From positions 434,001 through 498,000 of the forward strand of contig NZ_KN525716.1 of assembly GCF_000789235.1 (NCBI RefSeq): 64,000 nt of DNA. Direction: 5' to 3'. The stretch comes from Wocania ichthyoenteri Th78. Lineage in GTDB: Bacteria > Bacteroidota > Bacteroidia > Flavobacteriales > Flavobacteriaceae. The notes under the pieces were generated by a model. The model ran no database searches. It saw only the letters and a list, made by a program, of their open reading frames with translations, and was not told the DNA's origin. Made by a program: the position numbers and the translations under genes. How positions within the stretch are numbered: position 1 is the first letter of the stretch; each line of letters opens with the position of its first letter. Positions 10,120-18,216 of the stretch are shown piece by piece.

Positions 10120-10884
10120 AGTTTAGAAAAAGAACATAAAATAAACTATCTTTTACGAGGTTGGCCACAAAATGCTGTTTACCTTACTTCATGGTTGGTA
10201 GCAAATGGGTATTCACATCAGTTATTGAGCAGATATAAAAAGAGTAATTGGATAACCCCTTTAAATAATGGAGCTTTTGTAAAAAGCGGTGACACTGCAA
10301 CCATTGAAGGAGCAGTATTTGCTTTGCAATCACAAGGTAAGCTCGGTGTGCATCCAGGTGGTAAATCGGCTTTAAATCTTTTAGGAAAGGCTCATTATCT
10401 AGAATTTTCAAGACAGCAGTTTACACTTTTTGGAAATGAACATGAGCGCATCCCTTCTTGGTTGAAAAATTATAATTGGGGTATGGAGATAAATTATTAT
10501 TCTACGTCATTTTTGCCTGCTGATTTTGGTTTGACAGAAATAGAAGTTAATGGATTTTCTATAAAAGTATCAGGCGCAGCAAGAGCCATAATGGAGTGCT
10601 TGTATTTGGCTCCTAAAAAGCAAGATTTAAAAGAATGTTATGAACTCATGGAAGGTTTGAATAATTTACGTCCTAATCAAGTGCAACAACTGCTAGAAGC
10701 TTGTACATCCATAAAAGTAAAACGATTGTTCTTATATCTAGCTAATAAATGTCGCCATCCGTGGCTGGAATTTGTAAAGGTTGAGAATATTGACATGGGA
10801 AAAGGGAAGCGACAAATCGTTGTTGATGGTGTGTATGATCCAGAGTATAAAATAACGATTCCTAAAAATTTGGTGGATGAATAA
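10117..10884 (+). CDS. abiEi: AbiEi-family antitoxin of a type IV toxin-antitoxin system
   Basis: This 255-residue protein begins with a winged-helix-like segment (KINYLLRGWPQNAVYLTSWLV, then GYSHQLLSRYKKSNWI) typical of AbiEi antitoxins. The C-terminal antitoxin domain includes VSGAARAIMECLYL. Such proteins counter the AbiEii nucleotidyltransferase toxin and autorepress the operon. The only start covering the conserved N-terminus is TTG at 10117; no in-frame ATG precedes the domain. The gene overlaps the downstream toxin gene by 8 bp, so expression is coupled. The family call rests on motif character plus the AbiEii partner. Confidence 0.82.
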   Translation: MSLEKEHKINYLLRGWPQNAVYLTSWLVANGYSHQLLSRYKKSNWITPLNNGAFVKSGDTATIEGAVFALQSQGKLGVHPGGKSALNLLGKAHYLEFSRQQFTLFGNEHERIPSWLKNYNWGMEINYYSTSFLPADFGLTEIEVNGFSIKVSGAARAIMECLYLAPKKQDLKECYELMEGLNNLRPNQVQQLLEACTSIKVKRLFLYLANKCRHPWLEFVKVENIDMGKGKRQIVVDGVYDPEYKITIPKNLVDE

Positions 10885-11773
10885 TTATAAGAATCAAGTG
10901 CGTTTACTTTTAAGTGTGATTCCTGAAGTAGCAAAAGAAAAGTCTTTTGCTCTTCATGGTGGAACGGCTATCAATTTATTTATAAGGGATATGTCTAGGC
11001 TGTCAGTTGATATTGACTTAACCTATATACCTATTGAAGATAGAACAACTTCTTTTACTCATATTAATAGTGCCTTAGGAGAAATAAAGAAACGCCTGAA
11101 TATAATTTTTCCAAATTTATTGGTAGTACATGAAAAAGACAAACTAAAATTACAAATAAGTAATAAAGATGCTTTAATTAAAATTGAAGTAAATCAAGGT
11201 GTCAGAGGTTTGATTGGTGACACTAGTAGTTTGGTTTTATGCGATAAAGCGCAAGAAGATTTCGATGCCTTTTGTTCAATTCAAGGAGTCTCTTTTGGAC
11301 AGTTGTATGGTGGAAAAATAGTTGCTGCGTTGGATAGACAACATCCAAGAGATTTATTTGATGTAAAGGATTTGCTAGAAAATGAAGGATTTACACAAGA
11401 AATAAAAGAAGGTTTTATCTTCACATTGCTGAGCAGTAAAAGGCCTATTAAAGAAGTATTATTTCCTAATTTGATAAATCAAGAACAAGCTTTTGCAAAC
11501 CAATTTATGGGTATGACAGAAAAACCTTTTTCGTATACGGATTTTGAGCAAACTCGTGAAAAACTAATTAAAGTTGTACGAGAAGGGCTAACCGAAAGTG
11601 ATAAAAATTTTATTATAAATTTTGAAAAGGCTTCTCCTGATTGGAGTGTTTATGATTTTGAAAAGTTTCCAGCCATACAATGGAAGTTTCAAAACTTGCT
11701 AGCACTTAAGGAAAGTAACCCGGAAAAGCATAATTCCAATATGAAGGAACTGGAAAGTTTGCTTATGGGTTAG
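10877..11773 (+). CDS. abiEii: AbiEii-family nucleotidyltransferase toxin
   Basis: This 298-residue protein carries the nucleotidyltransferase signature GGTAINLFI followed by SVDIDLTYIP, with the acidic metal-binding pair. A later conserved region is LYGGKIVAALDRQHPRDLFDVKDLL. This is the AbiEii/DUF1814 type, a bacteriostatic NTP transferase used in abortive phage infection or plasmid maintenance. Its ATG overlaps the end of abiEi (8 bp). The active-site motifs look intact, so the toxin is probably functional. A convergent recombinase gene follows 28 bp later. Confidence 0.88.
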   Translation: MNNYKNQVRLLLSVIPEVAKEKSFALHGGTAINLFIRDMSRLSVDIDLTYIPIEDRTTSFTHINSALGEIKKRLNIIFPNLLVVHEKDKLKLQISNKDALIKIEVNQGVRGLIGDTSSLVLCDKAQEDFDAFCSIQGVSFGQLYGGKIVAALDRQHPRDLFDVKDLLENEGFTQEIKEGFIFTLLSSKRPIKEVLFPNLINQEQAFANQFMGMTEKPFSYTDFEQTREKLIKVVREGLTESDKNFIINFEKASPDWSVYDFEKFPAIQWKFQNLLALKESNPEKHNSNMKELESLLMG

Positions 11774-11801
11774 TCTGATTATCAACAAAAATTTTAATTT
11801 T

Positions 11802-13010
11802 TTAAAAGTTAATCACCTTGTCAAGAGCATCATCTGTATCTTTTTTCATAAAACTAGATTGATAAGCAATTGTAGTTGTAATAGAAGAATGGCGATATAG
11901 CTTTTGTAGCATTTGAATAGGAATCTTATCTCCAGATATATTTCCGAAACTATGTCGTGCTATATGCATGCTTAGCTTCTTATCTATTTTCAATTGCTTA
12001 GCTACCAATTCCAACCTTCTATTTAGCGTTCTAGTTGATGTTTTTATTCTGGTTAACAACTCTTTTGCATCACTAAAGTTCGTCCCTCTTAAATAAGTAA
12101 AAATTAAGTCATTATTGCCAAGAGTAGGTTCTTTATACAATTCCAATATAGTCTTGGCCTTTTCTGGCACTTTTAGAGAGACTACTTTTTGGTTTTTATT
12201 CATTCTATATAATAACCTGCCATCCTTAAAATCAGACTTTCTTAATTGTAAAACGTCACTTACCCTTATCCCTGCAAAATAAAAACTAGTTAACCACACA
12301 TTAATAGCATTCTGTTGCGCAACTGTTAAATCACTGGCATTTTCAAGCATTTTTACTTCTTCAATGGACAAACCTACTTTATCTGATTCTGGGATCCGAA
12401 TTTGAATTTTTCCCTTACCAAATGGATAATTACTATGCTCTGCCAAACCTTCAGAAATGGCAAGGTTATAGATTTTTCTAATCAATATCATGTAGTTTAT
12501 GGCTGTCCTCGGTTTTCTTTTCTCCTGATTGAGAATATAACTTTCAAAATTTTTCAGCAAAAAAATTGTTATTTCCTTAAAAGGTAGGACATCCTTACCA
12601 ACAAACTTTTTAAACTTTCTAACTCTCCCCTTTTGTGTCAAGTACTGCGAGTGTTTTTCCGCACTCTTTAAATTTTCAAGATCTAAATCTGCTAAACTAA
12701 AAAAATCTATTTTATCCTTTCCTTTAACGCTTTCACTTACCTGAGATGCAGAAATATAATCTTCAGTAATTTCTGAGTCTAATAGTTTATCATTAGCTTG
12801 AGCAAGCTTTTTCAATATCAAAAGATTTAGGCGAGAAGCATTAGGGTGAGATTTTTTAACTCTCCTATTTTGAACATCCCAAAACTTTATATCTATATAT
12901 TGACCAGTAGAAATAAAGGATGTTTTTCTATCCTTTGTTATTCGAATGGTTACTGGATATAAATTTTGGGCATTCTTTTTTTTTCGTAAAACTACCTGAA
13001 CTGTTGCCAT
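11802..13010 (-). CDS. Tyrosine recombinase/site-specific integrase
   Basis: The N-terminal arm-binding domain (VQVVLRKKKNAQNLYPVTIR) and SAM-like core-binding domain are of the Bacteroidetes phage/ICE integrase type. The catalytic domain has the Arg motif AGIRVSDVLQLRKSD, the HxxR motif SMHIARHSFGN, and the terminal His and Tyr in LYRHSSITTTIAYQS, so the active site is complete. I place the start at 13010 (MATVQVVL, 402 residues); an in-frame ATG at 13064 adds 18 residues that do not fit the family. The gene starts about 140 bp from a 3' tRNA fragment, the usual layout of an element integrated into a tRNA gene. Confidence 0.93.
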   Translation of the reverse strand: MATVQVVLRKKKNAQNLYPVTIRITKDRKTSFISTGQYIDIKFWDVQNRRVKKSHPNASRLNLLILKKLAQANDKLLDSEITEDYISASQVSESVKGKDKIDFFSLADLDLENLKSAEKHSQYLTQKGRVRKFKKFVGKDVLPFKEITIFLLKNFESYILNQEKRKPRTAINYMILIRKIYNLAISEGLAEHSNYPFGKGKIQIRIPESDKVGLSIEEVKMLENASDLTVAQQNAINVWLTSFYFAGIRVSDVLQLRKSDFKDGRLLYRMNKNQKVVSLKVPEKAKTILELYKEPTLGNNDLIFTYLRGTNFSDAKELLTRIKTSTRTLNRRLELVAKQLKIDKKLSMHIARHSFGNISGDKIPIQMLQKLYRHSSITTTIAYQSSFMKKDTDDALDKVINF

Positions 13011-13150
13011 ATTTTTATCTTGATTATAAAGATACAAAATTTGGGTACAACATAGGTACAACATTTTTTGGTTTTAAACGATATTAAAAAACACTTAATT
13101 CATTCATTTTCAATTGTTTTAGCTTATTTTGATATTCGATTGTGAATTTT

Positions 13151-13191
13151 CATAACCCGGAGGTCGGGGGATCGTGCCCCCCTCTCGCTAC
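13151..13191 (+). other. 3' tRNA gene fragment (CAT anticodon loop), candidate attachment site
   Basis: The sequence can be folded as the 3' half of a tRNA. CAT sits in the anticodon-loop position, followed by cccgg (anticodon stem 3' side), a variable loop, a ggggg/ccccc T-stem around atcgtgc, and a ctcgcta acceptor strand. The 5' half is absent, because the bases before CAT cannot complete the stem. CAT implies a Met- or Ile2-type tRNA. With the integrase beside it, this is best read as the duplicated attachment site at the right end of an integrated element; the restored intact tRNA would lie to the left, outside the window. Confidence 0.6.
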
Positions 13192-13196
13192 AAAGT

Positions 13197-13226
13197 AAAA
13201 ACCCAAGATAAAATCTTGGGTTTTTT
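13197..13226. terminator. Rho-independent terminator, probably bidirectional
   Basis: A 9-bp stem, acccaagat/atcttgggt around an aaa loop, is flanked by an A-run on the left and a T-run on the right. It lies just after the tRNA 3' fragment, so it was probably the terminator of the original tRNA gene. In the other direction it can end acs transcription, which stops at 13276. Confidence 0.8.
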
Positions 13227-13275
13227 ATTTATTTTTTTTCTAGCATGTAAAATTTTTAAAAGTTTGTTGTATAAT

Positions 13276-15183
13276 TTACAACACATTATCCATTATTTCC
13301 TGTACTACTTCTGGATTAAGTAATGTTGAGGTATCTCCTAAATTACTAGTTTCGTTACATGCTATTTTACGCAAAATACGACGCATAATTTTTCCCGAAC
13401 GTGTTTTTGGCAAACCACTAGTAAACTGTATTTTATCAAGCTTTGCTATAGGACCTATATGTTCTGTTATAATTTGATTTATTTCATTTCGCAAATTGTC
13501 TTGATCTCGACTTTCTCCTACATCTTTTAAAATTACATAACCATACAGGGCGTTTCCTTTTACATCATGTGGAAAACCTACAATAGCAGATTCTGCTACT
13601 GCTGGATGTTCGTTTATAGCATCTTCAATTGGTGCTGTACCTAAGTTATGTCCAGAAACTATAATAACATCGTCTACTCTACCTGTAATTCTGTAATAAC
13701 CAACTTCGTCTCTTAACGCTCCATCACCAGTAAAGTATTTATTTTCGTAAGCTGAAAAATAGGTGTCTTTATAGCGTTGGTGGTTACCCCAAATAGTACG
13801 AGCCATAGCTGGCCATGGAAATTTAATACACAATCGTCCATCCACTTGATTTCCTTTTAATTCTTCTCCATCTTCATCCATTAAAGCAGGTTGAATGCCA
13901 ATAAATGGTAACGTTGCATAAGTAGGTTTCGTTGGCGTTACAAATGGTATTGGTGTAATCATGATGCCACCAGTTTCAGTTTGCCACCAAGTATCTACTA
14001 TCGGGCTTTTCTTTTTTCCAATATTATCATTGTACCAATGCCACGCTTCTTCGTTTATAGGTTCTCCAACAGACCCTAAAACTTTTATAGACGATAAATC
14101 GTATTTATCAACCAATTCCATACCTTGTTTTGCTAAAGCACGAATGGCGGTTGGTGCTGTGTAAAATTGATTTACTTTGTGTTTTTCAACAATCTCCCAA
14201 AAACGACCAAAATCTGGATAGCTTGGTACGCCTTCAAACATAACAGTTGTTGCTCCATTAGCTAAAGGACCGTAAACTATATAGCTATGTCCAGTAATCC
14301 AACCTATATCTGCTGTACACCAATACACATCATTTTCTCTATATTGAAATACGTTTTTAAATGTATACGCCGTATAAACCATATAACCTCCTGTAGTGTG
14401 TACCATCCCTTTAGGTTGTCCTGTTGACCCCGAAGTATATAAAATAAATAAAGGGTCTTCAGCTTTCATCACTTCGATTTCACATATGCTTGATGCTTCA
14501 TTTAATAATGGTTGTAACCATTGATCACGACCAGGTTTCATTTGTATATCTGAGTGAATTCGCTTTGCGACTAAAACATTATTTACACCTGGACAACTTT
14601 CTAATGCCTCATCTACAATACCTTTTAAATCAATCGTTTTTGCACCTCGATAAGAACCATCACTAGTTATTATCATTTTACAATCGCTATCATTAATTCT
14701 TGTTGATAATGCTGTCGCAGAAAATCCTGCAAATACCACTGAATGTATCGCCCCTATTCTAGCACAAGCCAAAAGTGAAATTGCCAATTCTGGAATCATT
14801 GGTAAATAAATACACACTCTATCTCCTTTTTTTACTCCTTGGCTTTTTAAAACATTTGCTAATTTATTAACCCTTTCGTGCAACTTATTATAGGTAATAT
14901 GTTCTGCGGGTTCTTTTGGATCGTTAGGCTCAAATAAAATAGCAGTTTTATCGCCTCGTGTTGCTAGATGCCTGTCTATACAGTTTTCTGTAATATTAAG
15001 CTCTGCACCTTCAAACCACTTTACTTCCGGTTTATTAAAATCCCAGCTTAAAACATTATCCCACTTTTTTTGCCACATAAAATGCTCTTCAGCGACTTCT
15101 TCCCAGAAATTTTCGGGCTCGCGAACAGATTTTCTATAAACTTGATAGTATTCCTCTAAATGTTTTATGTGATAATTACTCAT
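13276..15183 (-). CDS. acs: Acetyl-CoA synthetase (AMP-forming)
   Basis: This 635-residue cytoplasmic enzyme is full length for Acs. It converts acetate, ATP and CoA to acetyl-CoA, AMP and PPi. It has the AMP-binding motif LYTSGSTGQPKGMVHTTGG, the core WWQTETGGIMITP, the hinge region YRITGRVDDVIIVSGHNLGT, and the C-terminal PKTRSGKIMRRILRK motif whose lysine is the catalytic, acetylation-regulated residue. It could recover acetate freed by the sugar deacetylases and esterases of this region, although acs is also housekeeping. It is the first gene to the right of the tRNA scar, so it probably marks core chromosome. Confidence 0.97.
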   Translation of the reverse strand: MSNYHIKHLEEYYQVYRKSVREPENFWEEVAEEHFMWQKKWDNVLSWDFNKPEVKWFEGAELNITENCIDRHLATRGDKTAILFEPNDPKEPAEHITYNKLHERVNKLANVLKSQGVKKGDRVCIYLPMIPELAISLLACARIGAIHSVVFAGFSATALSTRINDSDCKMIITSDGSYRGAKTIDLKGIVDEALESCPGVNNVLVAKRIHSDIQMKPGRDQWLQPLLNEASSICEIEVMKAEDPLFILYTSGSTGQPKGMVHTTGGYMVYTAYTFKNVFQYRENDVYWCTADIGWITGHSYIVYGPLANGATTVMFEGVPSYPDFGRFWEIVEKHKVNQFYTAPTAIRALAKQGMELVDKYDLSSIKVLGSVGEPINEEAWHWYNDNIGKKKSPIVDTWWQTETGGIMITPIPFVTPTKPTYATLPFIGIQPALMDEDGEELKGNQVDGRLCIKFPWPAMARTIWGNHQRYKDTYFSAYENKYFTGDGALRDEVGYYRITGRVDDVIIVSGHNLGTAPIEDAINEHPAVAESAIVGFPHDVKGNALYGYVILKDVGESRDQDNLRNEINQIITEHIGPIAKLDKIQFTSGLPKTRSGKIMRRILRKIACNETSNLGDTSTLLNPEVVQEIMDNVL

Positions 15184-15212
15184 GGCTTATTTTGTTATTT
15201 TTAATTCATATA

Positions 15213-15220
15213 CAAACTTA
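15213..15220 (-). promoter_or_regulatory. Possible -7 box for acs
   Basis: The minus strand reads TAAGTTTG (plus strand caaactta), matching TAnnTTTG about 30 bp upstream of the acs start codon. It lies in the 45-bp gap after nagB. No -33 TTTG is found at standard spacing, so confidence is low. Confidence 0.3.
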
Positions 15221-15228
15221 AATACGTA

Positions 15229-17157
15229 TTAAAACTCCCATCTCACAAAAGCTTCCATAGCTGCATAATGAGACAACCCTAATTCATCGTATAAACCTGC
15301 TGTTTCTTTGTTTCTATCTTCTGCGCGTTGCCAGAACTCTCTACTGTCTGCACCTTGAAACACAACACCATCTTTTTGTGATTGATGTTTGAAAATCCCT
15401 TTTCTTTTCTCTAATACTTGATCTGGCCCCATTGGAACTGCCATTTCTATCTCATCAATTCCCCATTCTTGCCATGCACCTCTATATAACCAAACCCAAC
15501 AATCTTTCATGAATTTCTTAGGTTTTAAATTTCTAACTGCTGCAAAAATAGCATCTAAACACACTTTATGCGTACCGTGTGGATCGGCTAAATCGCCTGC
15601 TGCATATATTTGGTGAGGCTTCACTTTTTCAATAAGATCCATTGTTATTTTAATATCTTCTTCACCTATTGGACTTTTCTCAATAGTTCCTGTTTCGTAA
15701 AAAGGTAATTCCATAAAATGAATTTGTTCATCTGGGATACCAACAAAATGACAAGTAGCTCTTGCTTCACCTTTTCTAATTAATCCTTTAATATACCTAA
15801 CTTCTGGAGTATCTATTTCGCTAGATTTTTTGTTTTTCAGAAAAGTTGCTGCTCTTTTATAAATATCTTCTGCTTCTGTACTTTCAATTCCAAATTTATC
15901 ATTGTAATCACAAACAAAACTAGCAAAACGGAGAGCCTCATCATCTGCAACAGCAATGTTACCAGATGTTTGATAACCTACATGCACTTCATGTCCTTGC
16001 TCATGTAACCTTTTAAATGTGCCTCCCATACTAATAATATCATCATCTGGATGCGGGCTAAAAATAATCACACGTTTTTTTGCTGGTTCTGCACGCTCTG
16101 GTCGTTTACTATCATCTGCATTTGGTTTACCTCCAGGCCATCCAGTAATGGTATTTTGTAATTTATTAAATATTTTAATATTAATATCGTAAGCTGGTCC
16201 AGAATCTGCTAATAAATCACTCATACCGTTTTCGATATAATCAGCATCTGTTAACATTAAAATAGGCTTCTTTAAATGAAGAGCTAAACTTAATACCGCT
16301 TTTCTAATGTGTTTATCTGTCCAAACAATTTTTTCAACTAACCATGGTGTATTAATCCTTGTTAATTTTGATGCCGCTGCTTGATCTAAAACAAAAGTGG
16401 CATTATTATGCTCTTGCAAATAAGATGCTGGTACACGACTAGTAACCTCCTCTTCAACTGAAGCTTTAATGATATTAGATTTTCTTTCCCCCCAAGCCAA
16501 AAGGATTACTCTTTTAGCTTCCATTATCTTTTTAACACCTAAGGTTATTGCTGTTCTAGGTGTGTTATCTAAACCTGAAAAATCACCACTAGCAGCAACT
16601 CTTGTTATATGATCTAGAGCAACTAAACGTGTTTTAGAGTTTTGGAGTGAACCAGACTCGTTAAAACCTATATGTCCATTACCTCCAATACCTAATATCT
16701 GTAAATCTAAACCTCCTAATGCTTTAATTTTAGCTTCGTAGTCGTCACAGTAACTTCTAATATCTTCTTTAGCTAAAGTTCCATCTGGGATATGATAGTT
16801 TTCTGGTAATATATCTACATGGTTAAATAATTGTTCTTTCATAAAACGAACATAACTGTTTACAGAGTCAGGTTCCATTGGATAATATTCATCTAAATTG
16901 AATGATATTACATTTTTAAAGCTTAAACCTTCTTCTTTATGTAAACGTACTAATTCAGCATATAACCCCTTTGGAGAAGAACCTGTTGCTAAACCTAATA
17001 TACAAGGTTGTTTTTGAGAGTGCTTTACTTTAATAAGGTCTGCTATTTCTTTAGCAACTGCCTTTGATGCTGTAGTTGAATTTTCGTAAACTACGGTACC
17101 AATATTTTCAAATCGTTTTTCGAAACCCGTTGCTTTGTCTATACTACTTTTTAACAT
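15229..17157 (-). CDS. nagB: Glucosamine-6-phosphate deaminase fused to a PIG-L/LmbE-type deacetylase
   Basis: This 642-residue protein has two domains. Residues about 1-270 are NagB, with LGLATGSSPKGLY, ISFNLDEYYPM and the loop LGIGGNGHIGFNESG; it would convert GlcN-6-P to fructose-6-P and ammonia. Residues about 365-640 are a PIG-L/LmbE-like domain with the zinc motif IFSPHPDDDIISMGG and the later AGDLADPHGTHKVC. This long NagB is common in Bacteroidetes. The second domain's substrate is not known to me; a GlcNAc-derived sugar is plausible because no nagA is nearby. It is 17 bp downstream of the oxidoreductase gene, so it is in an operon. Confidence 0.93.
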   Translation of the reverse strand: MLKSSIDKATGFEKRFENIGTVVYENSTTASKAVAKEIADLIKVKHSQKQPCILGLATGSSPKGLYAELVRLHKEEGLSFKNVISFNLDEYYPMEPDSVNSYVRFMKEQLFNHVDILPENYHIPDGTLAKEDIRSYCDDYEAKIKALGGLDLQILGIGGNGHIGFNESGSLQNSKTRLVALDHITRVAASGDFSGLDNTPRTAITLGVKKIMEAKRVILLAWGERKSNIIKASVEEEVTSRVPASYLQEHNNATFVLDQAAASKLTRINTPWLVEKIVWTDKHIRKAVLSLALHLKKPILMLTDADYIENGMSDLLADSGPAYDINIKIFNKLQNTITGWPGGKPNADDSKRPERAEPAKKRVIIFSPHPDDDIISMGGTFKRLHEQGHEVHVGYQTSGNIAVADDEALRFASFVCDYNDKFGIESTEAEDIYKRAATFLKNKKSSEIDTPEVRYIKGLIRKGEARATCHFVGIPDEQIHFMELPFYETGTIEKSPIGEEDIKITMDLIEKVKPHQIYAAGDLADPHGTHKVCLDAIFAAVRNLKPKKFMKDCWVWLYRGAWQEWGIDEIEMAVPMGPDQVLEKRKGIFKHQSQKDGVVFQGADSREFWQRAEDRNKETAGLYDELGLSHYAAMEAFVRWEF

Positions 17158-17174
17158 TATTATTGTTTTAAACT

Positions 17175-18152
17175 TTAATTATTGTTTTGTAAAATATTTT
17201 CTAATACCCATGTGGTATGTATTGCTGTTTTCCCTGTTGATGGGTGCTCTATGTTTTCTGATAAATGATTTTTCATATTTTGAACATGAAAAAATTGAAT
17301 ATTTTCTGGGTTTTTGATATTCAAACTTTCAATATGTGTTCCGCGTTCTAATACTATTGGAATTTCACCAAAAACAGAAAAACTTATTTTCCCTTCTTCA
17401 CCATAAATCTGAACATAATCTTCTCTTTTTTCTGTTCCAAAATTCCAACTGCCAGAACCAGTCACTCCAGATTCATGAATCCAACTCCCTGTAATAGCAT
17501 CCATAGCTGTGTATAAACCTTGCTGGTTAATAGCTATTCCATTGGCTTTTTTTATGTTACCTAATAAGTGAATAAATAAATCTATACCATGAGATGCTAA
17601 ATCATCAAAATAACCTCCATGAGCAATTTTAATATCTGTACGCCAATTATATATTTTAGATAAATCGATATCGTTTGCTGGTTTACTTAAATGCCAATTT
17701 ATATGCCTTACTTTCCCAATTTTATTGTCTTCAAGCCACGATTTAATTTGTTTAAACCTAGGAAGTGATCGCCTATAATAAGCAACAAACAATGGTATTT
17801 TCTTTTCTTTGAATGCACTATTAATTAATAAGCATTCTTTATAAGTTGGTGCCATAGGTTTTTCTATACAACATACTTTTCCTGCTTCAGCAACTTTTAA
17901 TGCATAATAAGTATGAGAATCTGGTGGTGTTGCAATATATATGGCATCAATTTCTGAGTCGTTAATCAATTCATTTGCATCGTTATAAAACTTAGGTACA
18001 TTGTGTCTAGCGGCGTAATCTTTAGCTTTTTCAATATTACGACGCATGACAGCATGCAACTCAAATCCTTCTATCTTTTGATAAGCTGGACCACTTTTAA
18101 GCTCAGTAACATTGCCACAACCAATAATTCCCCATTTATAAACCTTACTCAT
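17175..18152 (-). CDS. Gfo/Idh/MocA-family NAD(P)-dependent oxidoreductase
   Basis: This 325-residue cytoplasmic protein begins with a Rossmann motif (WGIIGCGNVTELKSGPAYQK). It has the family motif VCCIEKPMAPTYKEC, where EKP lysine is conserved, and a C-terminal beta-sheet domain with ASHGIDLFIHLLG. The family acts on sugars, inositols and sugar-nucleotide derivatives. Its place between nagB and an MFS sugar permease suggests an amino-sugar or related substrate, but this cannot be read from sequence. Confidence 0.9.
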   Translation of the reverse strand: MSKVYKWGIIGCGNVTELKSGPAYQKIEGFELHAVMRRNIEKAKDYAARHNVPKFYNDANELINDSEIDAIYIATPPDSHTYYALKVAEAGKVCCIEKPMAPTYKECLLINSAFKEKKIPLFVAYYRRSLPRFKQIKSWLEDNKIGKVRHINWHLSKPANDIDLSKIYNWRTDIKIAHGGYFDDLASHGIDLFIHLLGNIKKANGIAINQQGLYTAMDAITGSWIHESGVTGSGSWNFGTEKREDYVQIYGEEGKISFSVFGEIPIVLERGTHIESLNIKNPENIQFFHVQNMKNHLSENIEHPSTGKTAIHTTWVLENILQNNN

Positions 18153-18216
18153 TATACTAACAAATCTCTACTTTAATTAATGTTTTATGAATTGATTAAC
18201 TACATTCTTTTACTAA

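Noticed and set aside
13011-13064. Upstream ATG (13064) for the integrase
   Set aside because: The 18 extra residues do not resemble the integrase N-terminus, which starts cleanly at 13010.
13151-13191. Complete tRNA gene
   Set aside because: Only the 3' half is present; the bases before the CAT cannot form the anticodon, D or acceptor 5' strands.
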